A stretch of 64,000 nucleotides of DNA from Bacteroidota bacterium (GTDB lineage Bacteria > Bacteroidota > Bacteroidia > UBA4408). The notes under the pieces were generated by a model, which made no database searches, was not told where the DNA came from, and saw nothing but the letters and a program-made list of their open reading frames with translations. The stretch is taken from positions 186,001 through 250,000 of the forward strand of contig JADKCP010000004.1 in the NCBI GenBank assembly GCA_016718805.1, written 5' to 3'. The translations under genes and the position numbers were made by a program. Below, one piece after another: positions 38,401 through 46,894 of the stretch. Position 1 is the stretch's first letter. Each line of letters begins with the position of its first letter.

Positions 38401-41400
38401 TGCTAATCCTTTGAGCATTGCAACAACTCCACTGATAGCTCCATTGCACGGTATTTTGGTTTTAAATTCTAATGGAACTTATTCTTATACTCCCAATACT
38501 GGTTATTCAGGATTTGATAGTTTTACCTATCGTGTTTGCGACAATGGATTACCTGCCTTGTGTGATGACGCTGTGGTAACTATTGGAATAGGTGCTGTAA
38601 ATCACGCACCACTTGCATTGAATGATGCATTTTCAACCAACGAAAATAGCGCTCTCAATGCTTCTGTATCTGCTAACGACAGTGACCCGGATGCAAATAA
38701 CCTTTCTTATTCCGGTACTCTTGTGATTCAACCAACCAATGGTACTGTGCTATTGAATAACAATGGTACATTTACGTATACTCCTAATTCGGGCTTTTCA
38801 GGAAACGATGGATTTACTTATCAAGTGTGTGATGATGGTGTTCCTCCTTTATGTGCAACTGCTACAGTTTCAATTACTGTGATTGCTGTAAATGATGCTC
38901 CGATTGCTAATGCTGATGTTGTTACCATTAATGAAGATAATACAATTTCCACATTCAATTTACTTAATAATGATACTGACATTGATGGAAATTCACTTGT
39001 AATAAGTACCATCCCTGTGCAAACAACCCAACATGGTACATTGACAATTAATTCAAATGGAACTTTTTCCTTTACACCAGATTTAAATTATTCAGGAACC
39101 GATACTTTTATTTATCAGGTGTGCGACAATGGATCTCCAGCCCTCTGTGATACAGCTACTGTGACCATCACGGTAACAGCTGTAAATGATGCCCCTAGTG
39201 CTATAAATGATTCGTTTGTAACTACAATGAACAGTGTTATTAATGGAAATTTAATCAGCAATGACAGTGACGTGGATGGACCTATACTCAGTACTTCGAT
39301 ACTAGCATCCGTAACAAATGGAAATGTAGTACTTAATTCAAATGGCGCTTTTACTTATACTCCAACTAACGGTTTTATAGGAATTGACTCACTTCGTTAT
39401 ATACTTTGTGATGGTGCCAGTGCTACTTTATGCGACACTGCGACTGCTTACTTTACCATTAATCCAATTCCTAACAGCACTCCTATTGCGAATGCCGATA
39501 ATTACACACTTACAGAAGATGCAGTGTTAACCTCACCTTTTTCTGTATTGGCTAACGATACCGACCCTGATGGGAATAATATAAGTATACTTATTTCTTC
39601 GCTTATTCTGCCTAACAACGGAATCTTGAATTTCAATGCTAATGGTACTTTTACCTACACTCCTAATTCTAATTTTAATGGTACTGATAGTTTTGAATAT
39701 ACACTTTGCGACGATGGTACTCCAACACTGTGTGATACTGCAATTGTTATTTTGCAAGTTACATCTGTAAATGACCAACCAATCGCTACCATTGACACCG
39801 CACAAACACTCATTAATACAATTGTTTCAGGAAATGTATTAAGCAACGATTCAGATGATGATGGTCCCCAGCAATTGATAACCCAATTAACTTTTCCTTC
39901 AAATGGTTCTATAGTTCTTAACACGAATGGAAGCTTTAGCTATACTCCTAACAATGGGTTTACCGGTTCTGATACTGTTTTCTACAGCCTCTGTGATAAT
40001 GGAATTCCTAATTTATGTGCAAGCTCTTATTTGGTAATTCATGTTAATCCCCTTCCTCCTAACCAAGCTCCGGTAGCAAATCCTGATTTTGTATTTACAT
40101 CAGAGGACACACAGGTTACAGGAAGTATAGCCTCAAATGACTCGGATCCTGAAATGAGTACCCTTATTTATACTGCCTTTAACGGTAGCACCAATCATGG
40201 AACAATAGCGATAAGTACTTCCGGTAATTTTATTTACGTGCCTGCTGCAGATTATTTTGGAACCGATAGCTTTATTTACACTGTTTGTGATACTGTTTCA
40301 CCTCCCTTGTGCGATACAGCACTTATTACCTTTACCATCACAGCCATAAATGATGCCCCAATTGCTCAAAACGATTCTGCTTCTATTTTACAAGGAACCA
40401 CAGCTTCTGGAAATGTACTTTCCAACGATTTCGATGTGGAAGCAGCTCCGCTTACATCCCAGATACTGGTTTTACCAATTAACGGGATTGCATCTCTAAA
40501 TGCAAATGGTGCTTACACCTATACTCCCAATGCAAATTTTATTGGAACCGATATATTTTCATACCTAGTTTGCGATGGTGGAACTCCTAACAATTGTGAC
40601 ACTGCATTAGTAGTAGTTACTGTTTCTGCACCACCTTGTGCCGGATATATTGCAAATACTGACCAAGTTATTACCAACGAAGATGTGCAAACTGTAACGG
40701 CTGTTTTAACGAATGACAATGTTATTGTATCAAATGTAATTCTTACAATTTCTACAAATCCGGTTAACGGAAGTGTGAGTATTAATGCAAACAATACCAT
40801 TACTTATACTCCGGGTTTAAATTTTAATGGAACCGATTCATACATCTATACTGTTGGGCGATCAACTGGTGGTCCAAGTGTTTGCGATACAGCGCTGGTT
40901 CAAATTAGTATTTTGCCGATTAATGATGCACCCGTTGCAGTTAACGATGCGTTCACAACAAGCCCTGGAAATGCAGTAAATAGTAATGTTCAACTAAATG
41001 ATTCAGATGTAGATGATCTAATACTTAATTCTGTAGTTGTTCAACCTGCCTCAAACGGAATTGTTAACTTGAATTCAAACGGAATATTTACCTACACACC
41101 CAATCCCGGATTTATTGGAGTTGATACATTTACCTATGCACTTTGTGATGGCGCCACACCAACGCTTTGTGATACTGCAGTTGTTACCATCACAGTGAGT
41201 GGAAATTTATGTGCAGGGTTTAAAGCAAACAGTGACACAGCGTCAATGCTTGAAGATAATTCAGTTACAATTTCTGTTTTGGCGAATGATACCGTAATAC
41301 TTTCGAAATTGGGTATTGCTCTTTCTACCAATGCACTGCATGGAACAGTTACTTTATCTGCCAATCAAAGCTTTACTTATGTTCCTTCAGCAAATTATCA

Positions 41401-42358
41401 TGGTCCTGATTCCTTTATTTACAGCGTTACCGATACTACTTTACCCGGTTCATTTATTTGTGATACTGCCATTGTTTTTTTGAATGTAATTTCTGTAAAT
41501 GATGCTCCTGTTGCGTTGCACGATTTGTATACGATGAGTGAAGGACAGCTCTTGAGCGATACTGTTGTAATAAACGATGTTGATATAGATACAGACACGC
41601 TTAATGTTTCGGTTATTATTCAACCAGCTCATGGTACCTTGCAATTAAATACTAATGGCACATTTACATACCAGCCGAATGCATTCTATTTTGGATTCGA
41701 TTCATTTGTATATAACCTCTGCGAAAGCAATCAATCTGCACCACTCTGCGATACAGCCTTGGTGAGAATTTTTATCAGTAAAATAAATAAAGCTCCTCTT
41801 GCAACTAATGATACTGCAACAATGAACCAAGGTGAAATTCTCAGTCGAAATTTGTTGGCAAACGACATTGATCCTGATAATAACGACCTATTGACGACAA
41901 CTACCGGAAGCCTGTTACCGGCGCACGGTGTCTTAATTATTCAAAATGATGGATCATACACGTATACACCTGATGAATTATATTTTGGATTGGACTCGTT
42001 TTCTTACACAGTGTGTGACGACAATTTAAACAATAAGCTGTGTGATGAAGGGACGGTATTTATTACCATTCTAGAAACACCATTTGTTATTCCTGATGCC
42101 TTTTCTCCTGACGGTGATAACATAAATGATCTTTTTGTAATAAAAAGAATTCAAGCCTTTCCGAATAATGAGTTAAGAGTATTTAATCGCTGGGGGCGTT
42201 TAGTTTATAGCAAAAAGGGCTATGACAATAGTTGGGATGGAAAGGCAAATGTTGGCAATGAAGGTGAAGGATTGCCTTCAGGTTCTTACTATTATACGCT
42301 AATTTTTAATGACGGATCTACAGAAACCAAGCAGGGATATATCGTACTACGAAAATAA
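32489..42358 (+). CDS. Giant cadherin-like repeat adhesin, T9SS type B cargo (gliding-motility-associated C-terminus)
   Basis: 3,289 residues from the ATG chosen here, which gives the signal peptide MYLPIRNHTLKLLVVLLTTL...AQAQ; an in-frame GTG at 32468 would add seven residues. After a short linker come 32 tandem cadherin-like (tandem-95 type) repeats of about 97 residues: NDAPVAxxDxxSTxEDxxLNGxS, LxNDSDPDGN (calcium-type), LHGxLxLNxNGTYTYTP, NxNGTDSFxYxVCDNGxPxxC. Most repeats carry a pair of cysteines 8-10 residues apart, a probable disulfide after export. The end is a type B sorting domain (IPDAFSPDGDNINDLF, VFNRWGRLVY, WDGKA, GSYYYTL, GYIVLRK). The next genes are porP/sprF- and porE-like, which resembles the SprB-SprF arrangement of gliding bacteria. 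A surface adhesin or filament is the likely role; gliding itself is not shown. Confidence 0.92.
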   Translation: MYLPIRNHTLKLLVVLLTTLGFGAQAQKKSEITAFQKQTAFTASYNSNYSNFDSTEPSEIMLLAANLLAKPDISTAPTAVDDAYTVDEDITLTITISSSGLLGNDADLDGDNLSVSLVPIVSPLHGLLTLNADGTFLYTPFADYNGTDSFVYEVCDDAAIQECSTANVTITINSVNDNPVAVNDASVPDPIEDTPYSGFDLLLNDSDVDAGDLLAVSTTPVSGPLHGNLVLNANGSYTYNPDLNFNGNDAFTYEVCDNALPPACAQAIVSLNVQAVNDAPQAAADTYSTNEDQTLNATSVLLNDSDPENDLMSVSLVPLTNVAHGVLQLFSNGTFSYLPDANYNGTDSFVYEVCDNGTSVMCSSALVTITINPSNDAPTAVDDPVTTDEDVVLNGASVIANDSDLDGHTLSVNTTPLVAPLHGNVLINFDGTYAYTPTANYFGNDSFTYQVCDNGVPVLCSSASVTLTINPVNDAPVAVADVASTDEDVVLNGTSLLANDSDPEGNSLTVTTTAVTLPLHGNLSLNSNGTYTYTPFANYSGIDSFVYEVCDNGSPVQCATASVSITIHPIADVPVATNDNYSTNEDVLLNGASVLVNDTDGDGDILSVNTTPLTNVTNGLLVLNSDGTFIYIPSTNFNGSDSFVYEVCDGSSNCTTATAIITVISVNDAPLAQNDVAIVAEDAVLNGSSLLANDSDPESNLLSISTTPLVAPLHGSLLINTDGTYSYTPTSNYNGADSFVYQVCDNGIPSACSSATVTITVNSVNDAPTAIADNVFTNEDIVLNGASLLLNDSDLDGNTISINTTPVSAPTSGILTINSNGTFQYTPNLNFNGTDSFVYRICDDGIPSQCATALVTITVNAVNDSPVALPDAVSTAEDNVLTGTSLLTNDSDPDGNALTLSSLPLVNPVHGLLTLNASGTYVYTPDLNYSGTDSFVYEVCDNSAPAACSSALVSINITAVNDAPSLSNDSYSTTEDTPLNGASILNNDSDLDGNNLVLNTTPVTAPAHGQLTLNTNGTFTYLPDLNYFGSDLFVYSVCDNGSPSLCSTASVTLNISATNDAPIALNGNYSTSEDATLNGSSVLTNDSDPDGDLLIINTTPVVNVSSGNLTLNSNGTFTYIPALNFNGTVSFTYEVCDNAIPSLCATAVTSIDVLSVNDAPSALPDVYSINEDTPLNGSSVLANDFDLELNAISLNTTPIIAPLHGLLILNSNGTFTYTPFPNYNGTDSFTYEICDNGTPSLCATAVANITINSINDNPIALNDNSSTLENITLNGTTVLANDSDPENGTLTVSTTPISNVSNGTLVLNANGTYTYTPNLNYNGFDTFIYQVCDNGIPVACATATVTISIGAVNQFPIATNDAISMNEDTPNSSNVLNNDSDPDLDILTVTAVTNFPTAHGTITLAANGAYTYTPNLNYNGPDSYVYQVCDNGNPSLCSNATISITVQAVNDAPVAVNDNVTTPEDAVLNGSSLLINDSDIDGNPLTLNTTPLVVPAHGSLVLNSNGTYTYTPALNYIGGDLFVYEVCDNGLPPLCSNAVVLITVTAVNDAPTATTDSYSTNEDNVLFGSSVLANDFDQDGNSLSLTGVAITPPLHGNLVLNANGTFIYTPFLNYNGTDSFVYEVCDNGVPSLCANAVVNLTITPINDAPIAVADVATTAEDTPLSGTSVLTNDSDADGNPFTISTTPAVLPLHGTVTINSNGTYLYTPTANYSGSDSFTYQVCDNGTPVLCATAVVSINVTPTNDSPVAINDFAVTNEDTPLNGTTVLSNDTDPDGNPLIVTVNPITAPSNGILVLNSNGTYSYTPNLNYNGTDSFTYQVCDNGSPSLCATALVTITINAINDAPQTVTDVFTVTEDAVLNGSNLLTNDTDPEANVLVITTVAVTNPLHGTVTINANGTFVYTPAANYNGPDSFVYQTCDAGIPVACATGVVNITVTPINDAPIAQDDNASTLENVTLNGSGLLSNDSDPDANPLSIATTPLIAPLHGILVLNSNGTYSYTPNTGYSGFDSFTYRVCDNGLPALCDDAVVTIGIGAVNHAPLALNDAFSTNENSALNASVSANDSDPDANNLSYSGTLVIQPTNGTVLLNNNGTFTYTPNSGFSGNDGFTYQVCDDGVPPLCATATVSITVIAVNDAPIANADVVTINEDNTISTFNLLNNDTDIDGNSLVISTIPVQTTQHGTLTINSNGTFSFTPDLNYSGTDTFIYQVCDNGSPALCDTATVTITVTAVNDAPSAINDSFVTTMNSVINGNLISNDSDVDGPILSTSILASVTNGNVVLNSNGAFTYTPTNGFIGIDSLRYILCDGASATLCDTATAYFTINPIPNSTPIANADNYTLTEDAVLTSPFSVLANDTDPDGNNISILISSLILPNNGILNFNANGTFTYTPNSNFNGTDSFEYTLCDDGTPTLCDTAIVILQVTSVNDQPIATIDTAQTLINTIVSGNVLSNDSDDDGPQQLITQLTFPSNGSIVLNTNGSFSYTPNNGFTGSDTVFYSLCDNGIPNLCASSYLVIHVNPLPPNQAPVANPDFVFTSEDTQVTGSIASNDSDPEMSTLIYTAFNGSTNHGTIAISTSGNFIYVPAADYFGTDSFIYTVCDTVSPPLCDTALITFTITAINDAPIAQNDSASILQGTTASGNVLSNDFDVEAAPLTSQILVLPINGIASLNANGAYTYTPNANFIGTDIFSYLVCDGGTPNNCDTALVVVTVSAPPCAGYIANTDQVITNEDVQTVTAVLTNDNVIVSNVILTISTNPVNGSVSINANNTITYTPGLNFNGTDSYIYTVGRSTGGPSVCDTALVQISILPINDAPVAVNDAFTTSPGNAVNSNVQLNDSDVDDLILNSVVVQPASNGIVNLNSNGIFTYTPNPGFIGVDTFTYALCDGATPTLCDTAVVTITVSGNLCAGFKANSDTASMLEDNSVTISVLANDTVILSKLGIALSTNALHGTVTLSANQSFTYVPSANYHGPDSFIYSVTDTTLPGSFICDTAIVFLNVISVNDAPVALHDLYTMSEGQLLSDTVVINDVDIDTDTLNVSVIIQPAHGTLQLNTNGTFTYQPNAFYFGFDSFVYNLCESNQSAPLCDTALVRIFISKINKAPLATNDTATMNQGEILSRNLLANDIDPDNNDLLTTTTGSLLPAHGVLIIQNDGSYTYTPDELYFGLDSFSYTVCDDNLNNKLCDEGTVFITILETPFVIPDAFSPDGDNINDLFVIKRIQAFPNNELRVFNRWGRLVYSKKGYDNSWDGKANVGNEGEGLPSGSYYYTLIFNDGSTETKQGYIVLRK
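32711..42075 (+). repeat. 32 tandem cadherin-like repeats
   Basis: I counted 32 copies by their NDAPxAxxD opening (first APTAVDDAY, last NKAPLATNDT). The period is close to 294 bp. Copies 1-22 mostly keep TxEDxxLNG; copies 23-32 often lose the ED pair and use longer, divergent ends (VCDT, LCDT). Copies 28 and 30 open with CAGxxAN instead of NDAP. Confidence 0.88.
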
Positions 42359-42385
42359 TTTATTGAACAACATTATCATATTCAG

Positions 42386-43330
42386 ATGAAGAATACAACA
42401 AAGATTTTAAAAACTATAGTACCGCTTAGCTTGCTGCTACTAATCTCGCAGTTAGCCATAGCACAATTTCAACCCCAATTTACACAATACATGTTTAATG
42501 AGGTAATCGTAAATCCTGCTTATACAGGTGCACGTGAATGCCTCTCATCAACCTTATTGTACCGCAATCAGTGGACCGGTATGGATGGAGCTCCGGTAAC
42601 AGAAACCTTTACCATTCATTCACCCATTGCAAATCAAAAAATGGGAGTTGGTCTTAGTGTTATAAACGATAAAATAACTGTAATGCGCAACACTGGAATT
42701 TATGCCAACTATGCTTACAGGTTAAATTTAGAAAAAGGCAAATTATCGTTCGGACTTCAAGTTGGTGCTTTAAATCATTATGAAAAACTTGCTGACCTTA
42801 ATCCGGTTGAAGCCAACGATCCTCAATTTGCTGCGAATACACCTAAACTATTGCTTCCCAATGCTGGATTTGGAGTATTTTACTATACCAAGAAATTTTA
42901 TGCAGGATTTTCAATACCCAAACTTTTGTTGAATACAGTATCCGCATCTGAAAGTAAAAAAGTAAAAAATACCGTCTCGGTAAGGGATTGGAATTGGCAC
43001 TTAACCGCAGGATATTTAGCAGATGTTACTGCCTCCATAAAATTAAAACCCTCCATCATACTGAAAAAAGTTAATGGCGCACCAACAGTTGTTGATGCTA
43101 ATATAAATGCACTTTTCAATGATATTGTTTGGCTCGGATTAGGGTATCGCATAGGGGATGCAATTGCCATTTTTGCCGGATTACAAATTACCAAACAAAT
43201 GCGTTTCGGTTATGCTTTTGATTACACTACATCGTCGCTTAAAACTTTTAATGGCGGTACGCATGAATTAACCTTGGGATTTGATTTCTCATTTGATAAA
43301 ACAAAAATTGTAACTCCTCGTTTTTTTTAA
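42386..43330 (+). CDS. PorP/SprF family T9SS outer-membrane protein
   Basis: 314 residues. A signal peptide (to about residue 26, LAIAQ) is followed by the family opening FQPQFTQYMFNEVIVNPAYTGAR, then RNQWTGMDGAPVTETFTIHSP and GVGLSVINDKI, and amphipathic strands to the end (ELTLGFDFSF). PorP/SprF proteins sit in the outer membrane and are needed for export or anchoring of particular type B cargo. It starts 27 bp after the giant adhesin gene, so it is most likely its dedicated partner. The 17-bp gap to the PorE-like gene supports one operon. Confidence 0.93.
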   Translation: MKNTTKILKTIVPLSLLLLISQLAIAQFQPQFTQYMFNEVIVNPAYTGARECLSSTLLYRNQWTGMDGAPVTETFTIHSPIANQKMGVGLSVINDKITVMRNTGIYANYAYRLNLEKGKLSFGLQVGALNHYEKLADLNPVEANDPQFAANTPKLLLPNAGFGVFYYTKKFYAGFSIPKLLLNTVSASESKKVKNTVSVRDWNWHLTAGYLADVTASIKLKPSIILKKVNGAPTVVDANINALFNDIVWLGLGYRIGDAIAIFAGLQITKQMRFGYAFDYTTSSLKTFNGGTHELTLGFDFSFDKTKIVTPRFF

Positions 43331-43347
43331 TAGCCGTAAAATAGATT

Positions 43348-45822
43348 ATGAATAACCGAATACGTATAGCTCTTTTAGTAAGTAGTTACCTTTTCATTTT
43401 ATCTGGAGTTTTTGCACAAATTGCTGTAAAAAAAGCAACTAAACTATATGCTAAAATGGCCTACGATAAAGCCATTCCAAAATATTTGGCAGTACTCAAG
43501 AAAGACTCTATGAATGTGGAATTTAGCAGTAAGTTAGCCGACTGTTACCGTTTTACCCATAATCCGGAACAAGCAGAACGCTGGTACAGCAAATCAGTAA
43601 AAGCAGGTAAAGCCAAACCCATTGATATTTTTCATTATGCTCAGGCCTTAATGAGCAATGGTAAATACGCCGAAGCACGCAAATGGTTGGAGACCTATAA
43701 ACTTGTTGAACCGCAGGATACACGAGCTGAAAGCTTAATTAAATCAATTGATAACATTAATGGATACTTAGAAGATTCACAAAATTTTAAAATTGATAAA
43801 CTAAACATCAACACGCTTGCTTCCGATTTTGGAGCTGTTCAGTTTAAAGATGGGATAATTTTTGTTACTTCTCGCGACCGCAATCAACCGCTTAGCAGGA
43901 CTAACAGCGCTACCGGTGAAAAGTTTTTTGCCTTGTATTTTGCCAAAGGAAAAGAAGACACTTTTACAGATGCTAAAATTTTTGAAAAGTCAATACAAAC
44001 TATCTACAACGATGGCCCCCTATGCTTTAATACTGCTCAAGATGAAATGTATGTTACCACCAATAATATTGAAGAAGGTAAAACCAGAAAAAGCAAAGAG
44101 GGTAATATCAATTTGAAAATTTACAGATATAAATTTATTGAAAACGAATGGGTTTTTAGTAACGGTTTTCAGGCTAATAATGATCAATATAATGTAGCAC
44201 ACGCTTCTTTAAGTGCGGATGGAAACCAACTTTTTTTTGCCAGCGATATGCCCGATGGTTACGGAGGTATGGACATCTATAGTTGTACTAAAAAGGACAA
44301 CACCTGGGAAACACCGGTAAACCTTGGTAACAAAATCAATACTCCCAGTAATGAATTATTCCCATTTATTAAATCAGATGGAACACTTTATTTTACATCA
44401 GCGGGGCATGAAGGTTTGGGAGGGTTGGACATCTACTCGTCACAAGAAAAAAATGGAATCTGGGGCTATGCGAAAAATTTGATGGCTCCAATCAACAGTA
44501 AGAATGATGATTTTGCCCTAGTTTTTAATCCGGGTAACAACGACGGTTATTTTAGCTCTAATCGTACAACCAGTGCCTATATGAAAACCAGCGACGACAA
44601 CATGTATCACTTTAGTGTTTTAACCCCTCCACTTGTTGATTTTACCATAAGTTTAAAAGATAGTGTCACCGATACGGACTTAACAGATGCAGAAATTTCT
44701 GTTACTGATGCTGAAGGAAATGTTATCACCCAAAAATCTCCTAAGGGCTTGTTCACTTTAAAACTTGTACCCAATAAAACTTACCGAATTAATACCACAG
44801 TTTTTGCTTACATCAATCAACAAATAGATTGGTCTGCGACTAGAAAAGAACCCCTTAAAGTGATTAAATTGCAACGCTCTCTTGGTATTGATTTAGAAGT
44901 ACAGGCAAAAGAAAGTTTCCTTTATCCGTATGGTATTGAAGGTTTAAAGGTAACTATTGTTAAGGCCAATACTAACCGAACAGAAGAGTTCATTTCGGCA
45001 CAAAATGGAAAAGTAAACGCGGTTTTACAACCTGAATCAATGTACTATATTATTGCTACCGGGAAGGGCAAAACCTCAAACAAATATTATGTAAATACAA
45101 CCGGAATTCTGGAAGGAAATAAACTCTACAAAACCATTTACCTCGATAATACAATAGACCCATTAAGCAATAAAAATTGGTGCCTGATTACTGGAACACT
45201 TATCGATAAATCAGCAAATACGCCACTTAAAGATGTAAAAGTTACACTTTATGAACCAACCACGAATGCCAAAAAACAAGAAGCTATTTCAGATGCTTTC
45301 GGGAAATATATGTTTTACAATATTGAATTGAATCAAGTGTATAAAGTATTAGCAACTAAGGAAGGATACTTTACCCAAAGTGCTGAAATTTCAACTAAGT
45401 CAGTTAAAGATTGTAAAGGATTTAGTCAGAATTTTCAAATGGATAAAATTGTACTGAACAAGGCTATTAAAATTGACAACATTTATTTTGATAGCGGTAA
45501 ATGGAACATACGACCTGATGCGGCTAAAGAACTAAACAAGTTAGTAAAAATGCTGAAAGACAATCCATCTATTGTAATTGAATTAAGCTCGCATACAGAC
45601 TCTCAGGGTAGTGCCGAAAGCAATTTATCCCTGTCAGATAACCGTGCGAAAGCATCTGCTCAATATATTATCGATAATGGAATTGATAGCAAACGTGTAA
45701 GCGGCAAAGGATATGGAGAAACACAACCCTTGAATAAATGTATCGATGGTGTAACTTGTACCGAAACCGAATATCAGGTGAATCGTAGAACAGAATTCAA
45801 AGTTGTCGGAAATTTAAATTAA
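43348..45822 (+). CDS. PorE-like protein: TPR, PD40 propeller, CRD and OmpA domains
   Basis: 824 residues with a signal peptide (to about residue 24, GVFAQ). Domains in order: TPR (about 28-150, KLYAKMAYDKAIPKYLAVLK, AERWYSKSVKAGKA); WD40/PD40-like propeller (about 155-430, LSADGNQLFFASDMPDGYGGMDIYS, SDGTLYFTSAGHEGLGGLDIY); carboxypeptidase-regulatory-like domain (about 610-690, DKSANTPLKDVKVTLYEP, GKYMFYNI); OmpA C-terminal peptidoglycan-binding domain (about 708-824, IYFDSGKWNIRPDAAKEL, SSHTDSQGSAESN, LSDNRAKA). This order is that of P. gingivalis PorE, which links T9SS to peptidoglycan. There is no lipobox. Placement right after porP/sprF suggests a locus-specific version serving the adhesin. 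Confidence 0.9.
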   Translation: MNNRIRIALLVSSYLFILSGVFAQIAVKKATKLYAKMAYDKAIPKYLAVLKKDSMNVEFSSKLADCYRFTHNPEQAERWYSKSVKAGKAKPIDIFHYAQALMSNGKYAEARKWLETYKLVEPQDTRAESLIKSIDNINGYLEDSQNFKIDKLNINTLASDFGAVQFKDGIIFVTSRDRNQPLSRTNSATGEKFFALYFAKGKEDTFTDAKIFEKSIQTIYNDGPLCFNTAQDEMYVTTNNIEEGKTRKSKEGNINLKIYRYKFIENEWVFSNGFQANNDQYNVAHASLSADGNQLFFASDMPDGYGGMDIYSCTKKDNTWETPVNLGNKINTPSNELFPFIKSDGTLYFTSAGHEGLGGLDIYSSQEKNGIWGYAKNLMAPINSKNDDFALVFNPGNNDGYFSSNRTTSAYMKTSDDNMYHFSVLTPPLVDFTISLKDSVTDTDLTDAEISVTDAEGNVITQKSPKGLFTLKLVPNKTYRINTTVFAYINQQIDWSATRKEPLKVIKLQRSLGIDLEVQAKESFLYPYGIEGLKVTIVKANTNRTEEFISAQNGKVNAVLQPESMYYIIATGKGKTSNKYYVNTTGILEGNKLYKTIYLDNTIDPLSNKNWCLITGTLIDKSANTPLKDVKVTLYEPTTNAKKQEAISDAFGKYMFYNIELNQVYKVLATKEGYFTQSAEISTKSVKDCKGFSQNFQMDKIVLNKAIKIDNIYFDSGKWNIRPDAAKELNKLVKMLKDNPSIVIELSSHTDSQGSAESNLSLSDNRAKASAQYIIDNGIDSKRVSGKGYGETQPLNKCIDGVTCTETEYQVNRRTEFKVVGNLN

Positions 45823-45878
45823 CCTATTGGGGCAAAATTGTAGCATTAAAAACAAAAATTCAATACCTGAAAATAACT

Positions 45879-45886
45879 TATATTTG
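45879..45886 (+). promoter_or_regulatory. Possible -7 box upstream of the MORN gene
   Basis: TATATTTG matches the Bacteroidota -7 element 29 bp before the ATG; no TTG at the right distance. It suggests that the MORN gene may have its own promoter besides read-through from the adhesin operon. Confidence 0.4.
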
Positions 45887-45915
45887 AAACAAAATCTTTT
45901 GCAAATTTTTTACAA

Positions 45916-46776
45916 ATGAAAAATATTTTTCTTTTTATCAGTGTACTTATAGTGAGCTTTCAAACTGCTCGAGGAAATGCTCCTTTAGTAGTTGACTCGG
46001 CCAATAAAACAGATGCTGCCGGTTTAAAACAAGGGCATTGGGTAGTAGCCAATTCTGATGGTCGACTCGAAGGTTGTCCGGCCGATAAAAAAGTAGAAGA
46101 AGGAAATTTTGTTGACGGTAAAAAAACAGGACTTTGGGTACAATATTATTGTAATGGAAAAGTAAAAAATGAACTTACTTTTTCGAACAATCAGCCCAAT
46201 GGTTATGCAAAATTTTACTACACCAATGGTAAAATTTCTGAAGAAGGTTTGTGGCAAAATAATGTATGGATTGGTGGATATAAATACTATTACGAAAACG
46301 GACAAATAGCTTATGAATTTAATTACAATGCTCAAGGTAAGCGAGAAGGTCCGCAGAAATATTACCACGAAAACGGAAAGGTTAAAATTGAAGGAAATTG
46401 GCTCGAGGGGCAAGAAACTGGCCTTTTAAAAGAGTACTACGATGATGGAAGTCCAAAGTCTGAAAAAACGTTTAACAATGGCCGACTTGATACCAATAAT
46501 GTAAAAATCTTTGTTGAGAAAAAAGTAGAAGTTAAAAAAGAAGAAGTAAAGGTTGAGGAAGTAAAGCAAGAGGTTGTGAAAGAAGCACTGCCTGTGGGAT
46601 ATCTAAAAGATGGGTTTAATAAAACCTACAACTCGAAAGGTAAGGTTGTTACTGAAGGGAATTATAAAAATAGCGTTCAAATCGATGGTAAAAAATACGA
46701 ATACGAAGGCGATAAGTTAGTTAAGACCTCATTTTTGAAAGAAGGTAAAATTGTAGATGTAAAAACTGAAAAATAA
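45916..46776 (+). CDS. Exported MORN-repeat protein (YwqK-like)
   Basis: 286 residues. A signal peptide (to about residue 20, TARGNA) precedes a series of MORN repeats (GLWVQYYCNGKVKNELTF, GYAKFYYTNGKISEEGLW, GGYKYYYENGQIAYEFNY, GPQKYYHENGKVKIEGNW, GLLKEYYDDGSPKSEKTF). A Lys/Glu/Val-rich linker (about residues 197-225, encoded near 46505-46590) then leads to two more repeats (GFNKTYNSKGKVVTEGNY). Automatic annotation often labels such proteins YwqK-family antitoxin, but there is no toxin here and a signal peptide is present, so that label is probably misleading. It follows the PorE-like gene by 93 bp; a role on the periplasmic or outer-membrane side is likely, function unknown. Confidence 0.8.
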   Translation: MKNIFLFISVLIVSFQTARGNAPLVVDSANKTDAAGLKQGHWVVANSDGRLEGCPADKKVEEGNFVDGKKTGLWVQYYCNGKVKNELTFSNNQPNGYAKFYYTNGKISEEGLWQNNVWIGGYKYYYENGQIAYEFNYNAQGKREGPQKYYHENGKVKIEGNWLEGQETGLLKEYYDDGSPKSEKTFNNGRLDTNNVKIFVEKKVEVKKEEVKVEEVKQEVVKEALPVGYLKDGFNKTYNSKGKVVTEGNYKNSVQIDGKKYEYEGDKLVKTSFLKEGKIVDVKTEK

Positions 46777-46894
46777 TACCTTTTCACCTTACGTTTAAAC
46801 CTATCTTTTTCTCTCGGATATTCCTGCATTGTTCGCAATGTCATTGGCTTCTGAATTCGCAATACTCCACTAGTACCTTATAATTAATTTGTAC

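Noticed and set aside
32711..42075. Many reading frames of 60-98 codons on the opposite strand inside the giant adhesin gene
   Set aside because: They recur with the 294-bp repeat period and have related translations, so they are shadows of the repeated coding sequence.
45916..46776. YwqK-type antitoxin of a toxin-antitoxin pair
   Set aside because: No toxin gene is adjacent and the protein has a signal peptide; only the MORN repeats are shared with that label.
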